43,578 nt of DNA from Pacificimonas aurantium (GTDB lineage: Bacteria > Pseudomonadota > Alphaproteobacteria > Sphingomonadales > Sphingomonadaceae): positions 1,290,001 through 1,333,578 of the forward strand of contig NZ_JAGSGB010000002.1 of assembly GCF_020092905.1 (NCBI RefSeq), read 5' to 3'. Within the stretch, counting starts at the first letter, position 1; every line of letters begins with the position of its first letter. The position numbers and the translations under genes were made by a program. Under the pieces are notes generated by a model. It was not told the origin of the DNA. It ran no database searches and worked only from the letters and a program-made list of their open reading frames with translations. Below are positions 8,515 through 16,285 of the stretch, in pieces.

Positions 8515-9369
8515 TTATAGACCGGGCCTCCTTGCCGGGACGGGCAGATTGTCGATTAGTCGCGGACGGCCCAGCCAGGCGGCGGCGAACAGCCGCGCAC
8601 CGCGACCTGCCGCCCTCACCGGCGACAGGTCGTTCTCGTTGCGCAGTTCCAGATAGTCGACGGTAAAGCCAGCCTCTTCCAGTTCGCGCCGGGCATTTGG
8701 CAGGACCGCCTCGGGGTCGCCCCCCGACCCAATCCGGTCCGCGGCCATATGCAAGATGTTCGGCAAACGGCTCGCAACCGTCCGCTCCGCTTCGGAGAGA
8801 TAGGCGTTGCGCGACGAACGGGCGAGCCCGTCGTCCTCGCGTTCGATCGGCACCCCGACGATCCGAACGGGCAGATCGAGATCGCGTACCAGCCGCCTGA
8901 TGATTGTCAGCTGTTGCCAGTCCTTTTCGCCAAAGCAGGCGATATCGGGGGCGGCCTGGTTCAGGAGCTTTGTGACGACTGTCGCGACCCCGTCGAAATG
9001 GCCGGGGCGGCTGGCACCGCACAAGACTTCGTCCAGCCCGCCGACGGACACCGTAGTGGCGAAGCCGTCCGGATACATCTCCTCATGCGGCGGCGCGAAA
9101 AGCAGCGCGGCGCCGCGCGCCTCCAGCTTTGCGGCATCCTCGCACTCCTGCCGCGGATAGGCGTCGAAGTCTTCGTTCGGACCGAACTGCTTCCTGTTGA
9201 CGAAAATACTGGCGACCACACAGTCCGAATTCGCCCGGGCCGCATCGACAAGTGCAAGGTGGCCGTCGTGAAGGGCCCCCATGGTGGGAACGAAACCGAT
9301 GGTTCGCCCGGCCCCGCGCTCGGCTGCCACGGCAGCCCGCAGGTCCGCCACGGTTCTGACAATCCTCAT
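8515..9369 (-). CDS. panC: Pantoate-beta-alanine ligase
   Basis: Last step of pantothenate synthesis: ATP-dependent joining of (R)-pantoate and beta-alanine. The 284-residue protein has the nucleotidyl-transferase signature PTMGALHDGH (about 28-37), the pantoate-binding FVNRKQFGPNED, CFGEKDWQQL, and the SSRNAYLS stretch equivalent to the KMSKS loop. Length and order are normal. It diverges from mipZ over 113 bases in which I cannot single out a convincing promoter. Confidence 0.96.
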   Translation of the reverse strand: MRIVRTVADLRAAVAAERGAGRTIGFVPTMGALHDGHLALVDAARANSDCVVASIFVNRKQFGPNEDFDAYPRQECEDAAKLEARGAALLFAPPHEEMYPDGFATTVSVGGLDEVLCGASRPGHFDGVATVVTKLLNQAAPDIACFGEKDWQQLTIIRRLVRDLDLPVRIVGVPIEREDDGLARSSRNAYLSEAERTVASRLPNILHMAADRIGSGGDPEAVLPNARRELEEAGFTVDYLELRNENDLSPVRAAGRGARLFAAAWLGRPRLIDNLPVPARRPGL

Positions 9370-9482
9370 ATCCCCATCGCCTTCCCGGTCGTGCGTTGAC
9401 TTGACCGAGGCCCTGTCCGAAACACGGGCGCGGGCGTCAAGGGACGGAACGCCCGGCGGTTCAGGGACCTAGTTAGGCCGGT

Positions 9483-10265
9483 ATGGCGCACATCCTCACT
9501 TTTGCGAACGAAAAGGGCGGTACGGGAAAATCGACCACCGCCGTCCATGTGGCCATTGCGCTGATGGGCCAGGGCAAGTCCGTGCTGCTGGCGGACCTCG
9601 ATGCGCGCCAGCGGACGTCGGCGCGCTATCTGGAAAATCGCCGTACGTACAATGCGCGCCAGCAGCTCGATCTGGCGAGCCCGGAAGTGCGCGTCATCGA
9701 CGAGGTAAAGGACGACGCCGAACTGCTGCTTGCGGACTGCCTGGCGGCCGATGCCGACTATGTCATCGTCGATACGCCGGGACGCGACAGCGCCCTCGCG
9801 AAGACCGCGCTCGGCCGCGCCGACACCATCGTCACGCCGATCAACGACAGCTTTGTCGACTTCGATCTGATCGGTCAGGTCGATCCCGAGACGTTCGAAG
9901 TGAAGCGGCCCTCTTTTTACGCAGAGATCATCTGGCAGGCCCGCAAGGCGCGGGCGCGTGAAGACGGCGGGACAGTGGACTGGATCGTCCTCAGGAACCG
10001 TCTGTCGCAGCTGTCCTCGCACAACATGCAGCGCATGGGCGATGCCCTGGAACAACTGGCTCCACGCATCGGATTTCGCACGGCGCCCGGTCTGTCGGAA
10101 CGGGTTATCTTCCGAGAGCTCTTCCCGCAGGGCCTCACCCTCCTCGACATGGAGGCGATCCCGAATGCGCGGCTCAGCCATGTCGCGGCACGCGCGGAGC
10201 TGCGGAGTGTGATCGACGCCCTGCAACTCGAAGCCGGCAACTCCCGCGGACGAAACGCCGCGTGA
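9483..10265 (+). CDS. mipZ: MipZ, division-plane positioning ParA-like ATPase
   Basis: MipZ forms a gradient from the ParB-bound chromosome origin and blocks FtsZ assembly near the poles, placing the division site at mid-cell (known from Caulobacter). The 260-residue protein has a deviant Walker A (KGGTGKST, 11-18) and a switch/Walker B region YVIVDTPGRDS. The segments PINDSFVDFDLIGQVDPET and SSHNMQRMGDALEQL are typical of MipZ and absent from ordinary ParA. ATG 9483 is the first start. Its TGA overlaps the next ATG by one base. Confidence 0.94.
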   Translation: MAHILTFANEKGGTGKSTTAVHVAIALMGQGKSVLLADLDARQRTSARYLENRRTYNARQQLDLASPEVRVIDEVKDDAELLLADCLAADADYVIVDTPGRDSALAKTALGRADTIVTPINDSFVDFDLIGQVDPETFEVKRPSFYAEIIWQARKARAREDGGTVDWIVLRNRLSQLSSHNMQRMGDALEQLAPRIGFRTAPGLSERVIFRELFPQGLTLLDMEAIPNARLSHVAARAELRSVIDALQLEAGNSRGRNAA

Positions 10266-10678
10266 TGGGACCACTCCTCGTAATCCTGCTCGGCGCGGTG
10301 GCCGTATTCTGGTGGCTCGGTCTCCTGACCCCGGAGCGGCTGCGTATCATCGGCGGCATCGGAGGTCTGCTCATCGGACTGCTGCTGACGCTGCGCGGCG
10401 CGCCTTTCGCGGGCATACCCCTCGCCGGCGCTGGCGGTTACCTTGTCTGGTCCGCGCGCCGCGCGCCTGACGGACAACTGACCGTGAAGGAGGCCCGCCG
10501 TCTTCTCGGCGTCGGTCCCGGAGCCGACGAAGCAGAAATACGGTCCGCCTACCGACTTGCCATGGCCAGCGCCCATCCCGACCGGGGTGGATCCACAGCC
10601 AACAGCGCAAAATTGAACGAAGCTCGCGACCTTTTGTTGAAGCAAGCCATCCCCCGTTCACGGAGACCCGATCAATGA
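10265..10678 (+). CDS. Membrane-anchored J-domain protein
   Basis: A 137-residue protein with two hydrophobic segments (about 3-20 and 29-60, the second possibly two short spans) and a C-terminal, truncated J domain containing the HPD tripeptide (104-106, SAHPDRGG). J domains stimulate Hsp70 (DnaK) ATPase; this layout (membrane anchor first, J domain last) resembles TIM14/Pam18-like proteins. The start overlaps the mipZ stop (TGATG), and the end overlaps the phosphohexomutase start (ATGA), so the three are surely one transcript. A GTG three bases earlier is an alternative start. Partner and purpose are unknown. Confidence 0.85.
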   Translation: MGPLLVILLGAVAVFWWLGLLTPERLRIIGGIGGLLIGLLLTLRGAPFAGIPLAGAGGYLVWSARRAPDGQLTVKEARRLLGVGPGADEAEIRSAYRLAMASAHPDRGGSTANSAKLNEARDLLLKQAIPRSRRPDQ

Positions 10679-12060
10679 CCTCAGCCGACCGGCATGATTT
10701 CCACCCCACTCTCCTCAGGGAATATGATGCACGGGGAATTGTCGGCGACACATTGACGGAGGCCGACGCCTACTGGCTCGGACGGACTTTCGGCAGCCGG
10801 GTGCGCGCAGAGGGGGGAAGCAAGGTCGCGACCGGCTATGATGGGCGGCACAGTTCGCCGGCGATGGAAGAGGCCGTCTCGAAGGGACTGAGCGACGCCG
10901 GGCTTCATGTTTTACGCATCGGCCTCGGGCCGACGCCCATGCTCTACTATGCGGTGAACGAGTTGGACGCCGACGGAGGCGTGCAGATCACCGGCAGTCA
11001 CAATCCGCCCGACTATAACGGCTTCAAGTTCATGCTGGGCACCGGCCCCTTTTATGGCGACGATATCCGCGCGCTTGGCACCTCGGCGGCGGCGGGGGAT
11101 GTAACCTCGGGCGCCGGCACACGCGAAAATGTGGATGTCGAAGACGACTATGTCGAGCGCTTGCTGAATGATGCGCCCGACGCCGATTTCCACATCGGCT
11201 GGGACTGCGGCAATGGCGCCGCCGGGCGTGTGCTGGAGAAGCTTGTGGCGAAACTGCCGGGCCAGCACGAACTGCTGTACACGGAGATCGACGGCGACTT
11301 TCCCAACCATCATCCCGACCCCACGGAAGAGAAGAACCTTGCTGACCTGAGACAGCTGATCGACGACAAGGATCTCGACTTCGGGATCGCGTTCGACGGC
11401 GACGGTGACCGCATCGGCGCCGTAGACGGCAAGGGGCGTGTCGTCTGGGGCGACCAGCTCCTCATGATCCTGGCCGAGGATGTGCTGCGCGACGAACCCG
11501 GCAGCACGATCATCGCCGACGTCAAGGCCAGCCAGGCTCTCTTCGATCATGTCGCCCAGCAGGGCGGCAAGCCGTTGATGTGGAAGACCGGTCACAGCCT
11601 TGTGAAGGCGAAGATGAAAGAAGTCGGCTCCCCGCTTGCGGGCGAGATGTCGGGGCACATCTTCTTCAAGCACCGCTATTACGGGTTCGACGATGCGCTC
11701 TATGCCGCGGTTCGCCTGATGAGGGCCCTGAAGCGATCGGGCATGTCGCTGACGGACCTTCGCGGCGCGATGCCGGCACTTATCAATACCCCCGAGCTCC
11801 GCTTCGAGGTGCCGGAGGAGCGTAAGTTCGCCATTATCGAAGAGGTACGTCAGCGCCTGCAGGACGAGGGCGCGGACATGAGCGAGATCGACGGGGTGCG
11901 GGTCAACACCGAAGATGGCTGGTGGCTTCTGAGGGCCTCGAACACCCAGAATGTTCTTGTCGCCCGCGCAGAGGCAAAAAGCGAAGATGCCCTGGTGCGT
12001 CTCAAGGCCATGATCAACGAGCAACTCGAAGCGTCTGGGATCGACAAACTACCGGAATAG
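10675..12060 (+). CDS. Phosphomannomutase / phosphoglucomutase
   Basis: Interconverts hexose 1- and 6-phosphates for sugar nucleotide synthesis (surface polysaccharide, LPS). The 461-residue protein has the four-domain alpha-D-phosphohexomutase layout: LREYDARGI at the N-terminus, the phosphoserine loop TGSHNPP (Ser108), the metal loop DGDGDR (241-246), the sugar-binding GEMSGH, and the C-terminal phosphate-binding RASNTQN. The choice between mannose and glucose cannot be read from sequence; the AlgC-type dual enzyme is most likely. Third gene in the mipZ operon. Confidence 0.93.
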   Translation: MTSADRHDFHPTLLREYDARGIVGDTLTEADAYWLGRTFGSRVRAEGGSKVATGYDGRHSSPAMEEAVSKGLSDAGLHVLRIGLGPTPMLYYAVNELDADGGVQITGSHNPPDYNGFKFMLGTGPFYGDDIRALGTSAAAGDVTSGAGTRENVDVEDDYVERLLNDAPDADFHIGWDCGNGAAGRVLEKLVAKLPGQHELLYTEIDGDFPNHHPDPTEEKNLADLRQLIDDKDLDFGIAFDGDGDRIGAVDGKGRVVWGDQLLMILAEDVLRDEPGSTIIADVKASQALFDHVAQQGGKPLMWKTGHSLVKAKMKEVGSPLAGEMSGHIFFKHRYYGFDDALYAAVRLMRALKRSGMSLTDLRGAMPALINTPELRFEVPEERKFAIIEEVRQRLQDEGADMSEIDGVRVNTEDGWWLLRASNTQNVLVARAEAKSEDALVRLKAMINEQLEASGIDKLPE

Positions 12061-12084
12061 AAAGACCTTCCCGTTCCAGTGACA

Positions 12085-12105
12085 GTTTTGCTGCACTGCA
12101 CAATA
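12085..12105 (+). repeat. PhaR-like operator, upstream arm
   Basis: A 21-base TGC-rich element with core TGCACTGCA, matched in reverse complement (19 of 21 bases) by 12133-12153. It ends 4 bases before the -35 of the phasin promoter. TGC-rich sites are what PhaR-type regulators bind before phasin genes; the assignment is an inference. Confidence 0.6.
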
Positions 12106-12109
12106 TCGC

Positions 12110-12138
12110 TTGACGGAGGTCGCTTCCACGCCTATTGT
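12110..12138 (+). promoter_or_regulatory. Phasin gene promoter, sigma70 type
   Basis: TTGACG (12110-12115) and TATTGT (12133-12138) with a 17-base spacer. The -10 lies inside the downstream operator arm, so a protein bound there would block RNA polymerase. The leader to the ATG at 12171 would be about 26 bases. Confidence 0.6.
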
Positions 12139-12153
12139 GCAACGCAGCAAAAC
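12133..12153 (+). repeat. PhaR-like operator, downstream arm
   Basis: Reverse complement of the 12085-12105 element with two mismatches (core TGCAACGCA). Centre-to-centre distance is 48 bases. It covers the -10 hexamer and the expected transcription start. Confidence 0.6.
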
Positions 12154-12170
12154 TCGAGGGAGCGCGTGTT

Positions 12171-13121
12171 ATGGCGACAAAGTCGCCGAAGGCAGGCCGC
12201 ACACCGGCCCCCAGAAAAGCCCGAAAGTCGACCGGCACTCAGAAGAGCACCCGCACGGTCGGCTCGGCCAAGTCCGAAACCGCTATAGCGAGAGCGAAGC
12301 AAGCCGAAGAGGCATCCCCGAAGAAGGTCGCAGAAACTGCAGTTGAAGCCGCGACAAGTTCGATGCCCGGCAAGGATGACCGAAAGATCGACCCGAGCGG
12401 CGATGCTTCGAGCGCAAAATCTGATAAGGACGCCAGCTCGGTATCCGGTCCGGCTCCGGTTACGGACGAGGTTCCGGTGACCAACACAGCTCCCGTCAAT
12501 GAGCCGCCTGCAAGCCGCAAAAAGGCTAAACCTGTGTCGGTCCGCACGCCGAAACGCACAGGCACCAGCCGTACCGCACCCAAGAAAAAGACGAAAAGCG
12601 CCGCATCCAAGAGCGCGACCCCAACGAAACCCGACAGGAAGAGGACAAACCTGATGGCAGAGAAGAAGAACCCCACCGAAACGATGCAAGCCCAGGCCGA
12701 GACTGCCATGGCTCAGTCGAAGGCGACCATGGAAGAGATGGCCGCGAAGTCGAAGGAATATATGGAAAAGAACGTGAAATCCCTCGAGGAGATGGGCGAC
12801 CTGGCGCGCGGCAACGTCGAAGCGATGGTGGAAGCCGGCAAGATCTACGCCGAAGGCTCCCAGGCGATCGCGCGCCAGACTGGCGATTTCGTCAAGAAGC
12901 AGGCTGAGGAAGCTGCCTCGACGATGCAGGCCATGTCCGGCGTGAAGAACCCGAACGAGGTCGTCGAACTCCAAGGCAAGTTCGTACGTGGACAGTTCGA
13001 CGCCATGGTCGAGCATGCTTCGACGATGACCGAGCATATGCTGAAGCTGACAACCGACGTGATGACGCCGTTCCAGAACCGTATGGCAACGACGATGAGC
13101 AAGGTTTCCAAGGCCGCCTAA
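12171..13121 (+). CDS. Phasin family protein with basic N-terminal extension
   Basis: Phasins coat polyhydroxyalkanoate granules. The C-terminal 155 residues are a typical alphaproteobacterial phasin: amphipathic helices rich in Ala/Glu/Met (SKEYMEKNVKSLEEMGDLAR, then GSQAIARQTGDFVKKQAEEA, then LQGKFVRGQFDAMVEHA). Ahead of this lie 161 residues of low complexity, rich in Lys, Ala, Pro, Ser and Thr (SPKAGRTPAPRKARKS; SRKKAKPVSVRTPKRTG; APKKKTKSAASKS), resembling histone-H1-like tails. GAGGGAG lies just before the ATG at 12171. A second in-frame ATG at 12654, preceded by GGAAGAGGA, would give the bare phasin. The promoter is flanked by mirrored TGC-rich sites and a strong terminator follows. 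Confidence 0.9.
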   Translation: MATKSPKAGRTPAPRKARKSTGTQKSTRTVGSAKSETAIARAKQAEEASPKKVAETAVEAATSSMPGKDDRKIDPSGDASSAKSDKDASSVSGPAPVTDEVPVTNTAPVNEPPASRKKAKPVSVRTPKRTGTSRTAPKKKTKSAASKSATPTKPDRKRTNLMAEKKNPTETMQAQAETAMAQSKATMEEMAAKSKEYMEKNVKSLEEMGDLARGNVEAMVEAGKIYAEGSQAIARQTGDFVKKQAEEAASTMQAMSGVKNPNEVVELQGKFVRGQFDAMVEHASTMTEHMLKLTTDVMTPFQNRMATTMSKVSKAA

Positions 13122-13144
13122 GCTCGATCCCATCAAATTCCGCG

Positions 13145-13174
13145 GGCCGCGTTCCCCATTTGGGGGGCGCGGCC
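13145..13174 (+). terminator. Terminator after the phasin gene
   Basis: A 13-pair stem (GGCCGCGTTCCCC / GGGGGGCGCGGCC, including two G-T pairs) around an ATTT loop, 23 bases after the phasin stop, followed by a moderately T-rich stretch (TGCTTCGTTTC). Confidence 0.8.
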
Positions 13175-13223
13175 TGCTTCGTTTCGGGCCACCCTCCTTG
13201 TCTCACGGGCATGACGTCCTAAA

Positions 13224-13595
13224 ATGAGAGCGATGCGGCATCTGAAGGCTTCCCTTATCACTCGCGCGGCCGATGAGCCCCACGAGGGCAACCCTCCCGA
13301 TGGGGAGACCGGTGTTGCGACGCGAACGCGCCCAAAGACGAAGAAGCCGTCGCTTTACAAAGTCCTGATGCTGAATGACGACTACACGCCGATGGAATTC
13401 GTGGTCATCGTGCTGCAGCGCTTCTTTCGGATGGGCTCGGAAGAGGCGACGCAGGTCATGTTGCATGTCCATCAGAAGGGGGTCGGCCTGTGCGGCGTCT
13501 TCACCTACGAGGTTGCCGAGACGAAGGTGAACCAAGTGATGGATTTCGCCCGGAAGAACCAACACCCCCTCCAGATGACACTGGAAAAGGCATGA
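13224..13595 (+). CDS. clpS: ClpS, ClpA adaptor for N-degron substrates
   Basis: Binds proteins with destabilising N-terminal residues (Leu, Phe, Trp, Tyr) and hands them to ClpAP. The core from about residue 44 ([17 protein letters not shown]) is textbook ClpS: the [10 protein letters not shown] segment forms the residue-binding pocket, and the HVHQKG and [12 protein letters not shown] stretches follow. The first 40 residues are a flexible tail. The start is ATG 13224 or 13233; neither has a strong ribosome site. Its partner clpA is at 28068, not adjacent as in many relatives. Confidence 0.95.
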   Translation: MRAMRHLKASLITRAADEPHEGNPPDGETGVATRTRPKTKKPSLYKVLMLNDDYTPMEFVVIVLQRFFRMGSEEATQVMLHVHQKGVGLCGVFTYEVAETKVNQVMDFARKNQHPLQMTLEKA

Positions 13596-13645
13596 GCGCT
13601 GCCTGCTGCCGAGGCTAGCCGATCACAGTGAGCGAAAATGCCGCT

Positions 13646-13671
13646 GGAACGGTGACCCTTGTACGTCCGTT
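13646..13671 (+). promoter_or_regulatory. EcfG general-stress promoter of dps
   Basis: GGAAC (13646-13650), 17 bases, CGTT (13668-13671): an exact match to the EcfG/SigT consensus of the alphaproteobacterial general stress response. Transcription should start near 13678, giving a leader of about 60 bases to dps. Confidence 0.8.
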
Positions 13672-13737
13672 TTTAAACTGAGATCAGAGTTTCAGTAACG
13701 GCGCATCCCGCGCCAAAGAACGGGAAGGACCGAAAAT

Positions 13738-14229
13738 ATGGCTACCGCCACGAAAGACCCAACTCCGCATATCGGCGTGAATACCGAAAACCGTCAGAAG
13801 GTCGGCAAGGAACTCGGTAAGGTACTCGCCGACAGCTACACGCTTTATCTGAAAACGCATAATTTCCACTGGAACGTGCGCGGACCGCATTTCCACGCGC
13901 TGCATAACCTGTTCGAGGAACAATATACCGAACTGGCCGCCGCGGTCGACGAGATTGCCGAGCGCATTCGCGCTCTCGGAGTGGACGCTCCGGGCAGCTA
14001 CCGCCAGTTCGCGGACCTCAACAGCATCGACGAGGCACCGGATACGCCGCCGGAGGCGCTCGCAATGGCCGAACAGCTTGCGCATGACCATGAAGCGGTC
14101 GCCAAGACGTGCCGCGCCACGCTCGGTATCGCCGAAGAGGCTGAGGATGAAGTGTCGGTCGATATGATGGTCGAGCGCATGACCGTGCATGACAAGGCGG
14201 CCTGGATGCTTCGCTCCATCGCCGCGTAA
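13738..14229 (+). CDS. dps: Dps, DNA-protecting ferritin-like protein
   Basis: Forms 12-subunit shells that oxidise and store iron with peroxide and can coat DNA in starved or stressed cells. The 163-residue four-helix protein shows the Dps ferroxidase signature at about 41-66 (HNFHWNVRGPHFHALH, then LFEEQYTEL), with the His and acidic residues shared between neighbouring subunits. GGGAAGGA lies before the ATG at 13738. An EcfG-type promoter sits 67 bases upstream. The SDR gene follows after 3 bases and may be read through from it. Confidence 0.95.
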   Translation: MATATKDPTPHIGVNTENRQKVGKELGKVLADSYTLYLKTHNFHWNVRGPHFHALHNLFEEQYTELAAAVDEIAERIRALGVDAPGSYRQFADLNSIDEAPDTPPEALAMAEQLAHDHEAVAKTCRATLGIAEEAEDEVSVDMMVERMTVHDKAAWMLRSIAA

Positions 14230-14232
14230 ATC

Positions 14233-14937
14233 ATGACCAGCACTGCCGTCGTCATCGGTGCTACCGGAGGTATCGGCGGTGCGATCGCAAGAGAACTCAA
14301 GGGCGGCGGCCGGTATGACCGACTCGTCGCCCTTTGTCGTTCCGGGAACAGCGTCGATGGGTTCGAAGCCGGAACGATCGACGTCGAGGACGAAGAGACC
14401 GTCCAGCGCGCCGCTGCGCAGGTCGGGGAGGCCGATCTGGTCATCGTAGCAACCGGGCTCCTGCATGGGGATGGATATGGACCGGAAAAGACGTATCGTT
14501 CCTTGTCTGAGGAAGGACTAGCGCGCGCCTTTCAGGTCAATGCCATCGGCCCCGCATTGGTCGCGAAGCACTTCCTGCCCCTGCTGCGGCGCGAGGGGCG
14601 CAGTGTGTTTGCGGCGCTTTCGGCCCGGGTCGGCAGTATCGCCGACAATCGGCTCGGTGGCTGGTACGGCTACAGGGCATCGAAGGCCGCGCTGAACCAG
14701 CTGATCCGGACCCTGGCGATCGAGCACCGGCGCAAATTCCCCAACTCTCTGTGTGTCGCGCTTCACCCCGGTACGGTCGACACCGCCCTTTCGAAGCCGT
14801 TCCAATCGAATGTGGCAGAGGACAAGCTGTTTTCTGCCGCCTACGCTGCCCGCCAACTTCTGACGGTAATCGACGGGTTGGACCCGGAGCAAACGGGACG
14901 GATATTCGCATGGGACGGACAGGAAATCGAACCCTAG
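14233..14937 (+). CDS. Short-chain dehydrogenase/reductase (C-factor-like)
   Basis: A 234-residue NAD(P)-dependent oxidoreductase. Cofactor motif GATGGIG (9-15), catalytic Ser130 (ALSARVGS), and YxxxK (Y147, K151, in GYRASKAALNQ) are present. The overall pattern, including LHPGTVDTALSKPF, resembles the CsgA/C-factor group of SDRs; the substrate is unknown. It starts 3 bases after dps and overlaps the flavin monooxygenase by 28 bases, so it may belong to both the stress transcript and the catabolic run that follows. Confidence 0.88.
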   Translation: MTSTAVVIGATGGIGGAIARELKGGGRYDRLVALCRSGNSVDGFEAGTIDVEDEETVQRAAAQVGEADLVIVATGLLHGDGYGPEKTYRSLSEEGLARAFQVNAIGPALVAKHFLPLLRREGRSVFAALSARVGSIADNRLGGWYGYRASKAALNQLIRTLAIEHRRKFPNSLCVALHPGTVDTALSKPFQSNVAEDKLFSAAYAARQLLTVIDGLDPEQTGRIFAWDGQEIEP

Positions 14938-16274
14938 GACCTCGGGTCGCTATCATCGGAGCCGGATGCAGCGGCTTCACGACCGCAAAGCGCCTGCTGG
15001 AGCAGGGCATCGATGTAACGGTCTATGAAGCGTCCGACCGGATCGGCGGAACCTGGGCGTACGGCAATCCCAACGGAAAATCGGCCTGCTACCAGTCGCT
15101 TCACATCGACACATCGAAATGGCGTCTGCAGTTCGAGGACTTTCCCATCCGGGACGAATGGGACTGGCCGGATTTCCCCCACCACACGCTCCTCGACCGC
15201 TATTTCAACGACTATGTCGACCATTTCGGTGTACGCGAGCATATCCGGTTCGAAACGCGCGTGGAGCGATGCGAGCGCCTCCCCGGCGGTCGCTGGCGCG
15301 TACACACCGCGGACGGTTCTCTGGAGGACTACGACTTGCTGGTGGTCGCCAACGGCCATCACTGGTCGCCCAATATGCCCGAATGGGACGGCGACTTTGA
15401 CGGTCCCATCATTCACAGCCACGAATATCGCACACCCTTCGAGCCCGTCGAGATGCGCGGAAAGCGCGTCGTGGTCGTCGGCCTCGGCAACAGCGCCGTC
15501 GACATTGCGAGCGAGCTTTCGCAGCGGCCCATGGCGGAAAAATTGTGGGTCTCCGCGCGCCGCGGTGTCTGGGTATTGCCGAAATACATCAACGGAAAAC
15601 CGGGCGACAAGCAGGCCCTCCCGACCTGGATTCCGATGAATGTAAAACGCAAGCTCGCAGCCAGGGCTGTAAAAAAGCTGGTCGGCGAAATGACCGACTA
15701 TGGCCTACCGCAGCCCGACCACATGCCGCTCGAGGCGCATCCGACCGTCTCCAGCGAATTTCTGCTGCGGCTGGGATCTGGCGATATCGAGGTAAAGCCG
15801 AACATCGCCCGGCTTCGGGGGAAAGAGGTGGAATTCGCCGACGGCACCGTGGAGCAGGTCGACGCCATCGTCTGCGCCACCGGCTACAAGGTCGAGTTCC
15901 CCTTCCTTTCCGACGACGATGCCCCCGTCCGCGAAAATCACATCCCCTTGTTCAAGCGCCTTGTGCGCCCCGAGCGGCCGACCCTGTGGTTCATGGGCCT
16001 TGCCCAGTCGCTCCCGACGCTCGTCAATCTGGCTGAGCAGCAATCAAAACTTCTGGCCGCGTTCGCCACCGGTGACTATCAGCTACCCCCGCCCGGCGAG
16101 ATGCTGGATACGATCGCAGAGGATGAGGAGCGGCACCAGGGCCACTATTACGCGTCGAAACGTCATACGATGCAGCTCGACTTCGATGTGTATAAGAAGG
16201 AACTGGAACGCGAATTGAAGACCGGCCAGAAACGCGCACGGCGAAACGATAAGGCGATGCGCGAAGCGGCCTGA
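14910..16274 (+). CDS. Flavin-containing monooxygenase
   Basis: NADPH- and FAD-dependent oxygenase of 454 residues. FAD-binding GAGCSG (17-22), the FMO fingerprint FxGxxxHxxxY (F163 to Y173, in FDGPIIHSHEY), the NADPH-binding GLGNSA (191-196), and the ATGY linker (VCATGYKVEF) are all intact. The fingerprint ends in Tyr, as in true FMOs (N/S oxygenation), not in Trp as in Baeyer-Villiger enzymes, although activity overlaps. The start at 14910 lies within the SDR gene; the frame is open further upstream but only as SDR shadow. ACAD genes follow after 11 bases. Confidence 0.9.
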   Translation: MGRTGNRTLGPRVAIIGAGCSGFTTAKRLLEQGIDVTVYEASDRIGGTWAYGNPNGKSACYQSLHIDTSKWRLQFEDFPIRDEWDWPDFPHHTLLDRYFNDYVDHFGVREHIRFETRVERCERLPGGRWRVHTADGSLEDYDLLVVANGHHWSPNMPEWDGDFDGPIIHSHEYRTPFEPVEMRGKRVVVVGLGNSAVDIASELSQRPMAEKLWVSARRGVWVLPKYINGKPGDKQALPTWIPMNVKRKLAARAVKKLVGEMTDYGLPQPDHMPLEAHPTVSSEFLLRLGSGDIEVKPNIARLRGKEVEFADGTVEQVDAIVCATGYKVEFPFLSDDDAPVRENHIPLFKRLVRPERPTLWFMGLAQSLPTLVNLAEQQSKLLAAFATGDYQLPPPGEMLDTIAEDEERHQGHYYASKRHTMQLDFDVYKKELERELKTGQKRARRNDKAMREAA

Positions 16275-16285
16275 AGGAGGATAGG

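Noticed and set aside
9446-9475. GGAAC near mipZ as another EcfG promoter
   Set aside because: No CGTT at 16 or 17 bases downstream.
13224-13595. clpS as a displaced or foreign gene because clpA is 14 kb away
   Set aside because: Codon use and sequence look native, and separation of clpS from clpA is known; nothing supports transfer.
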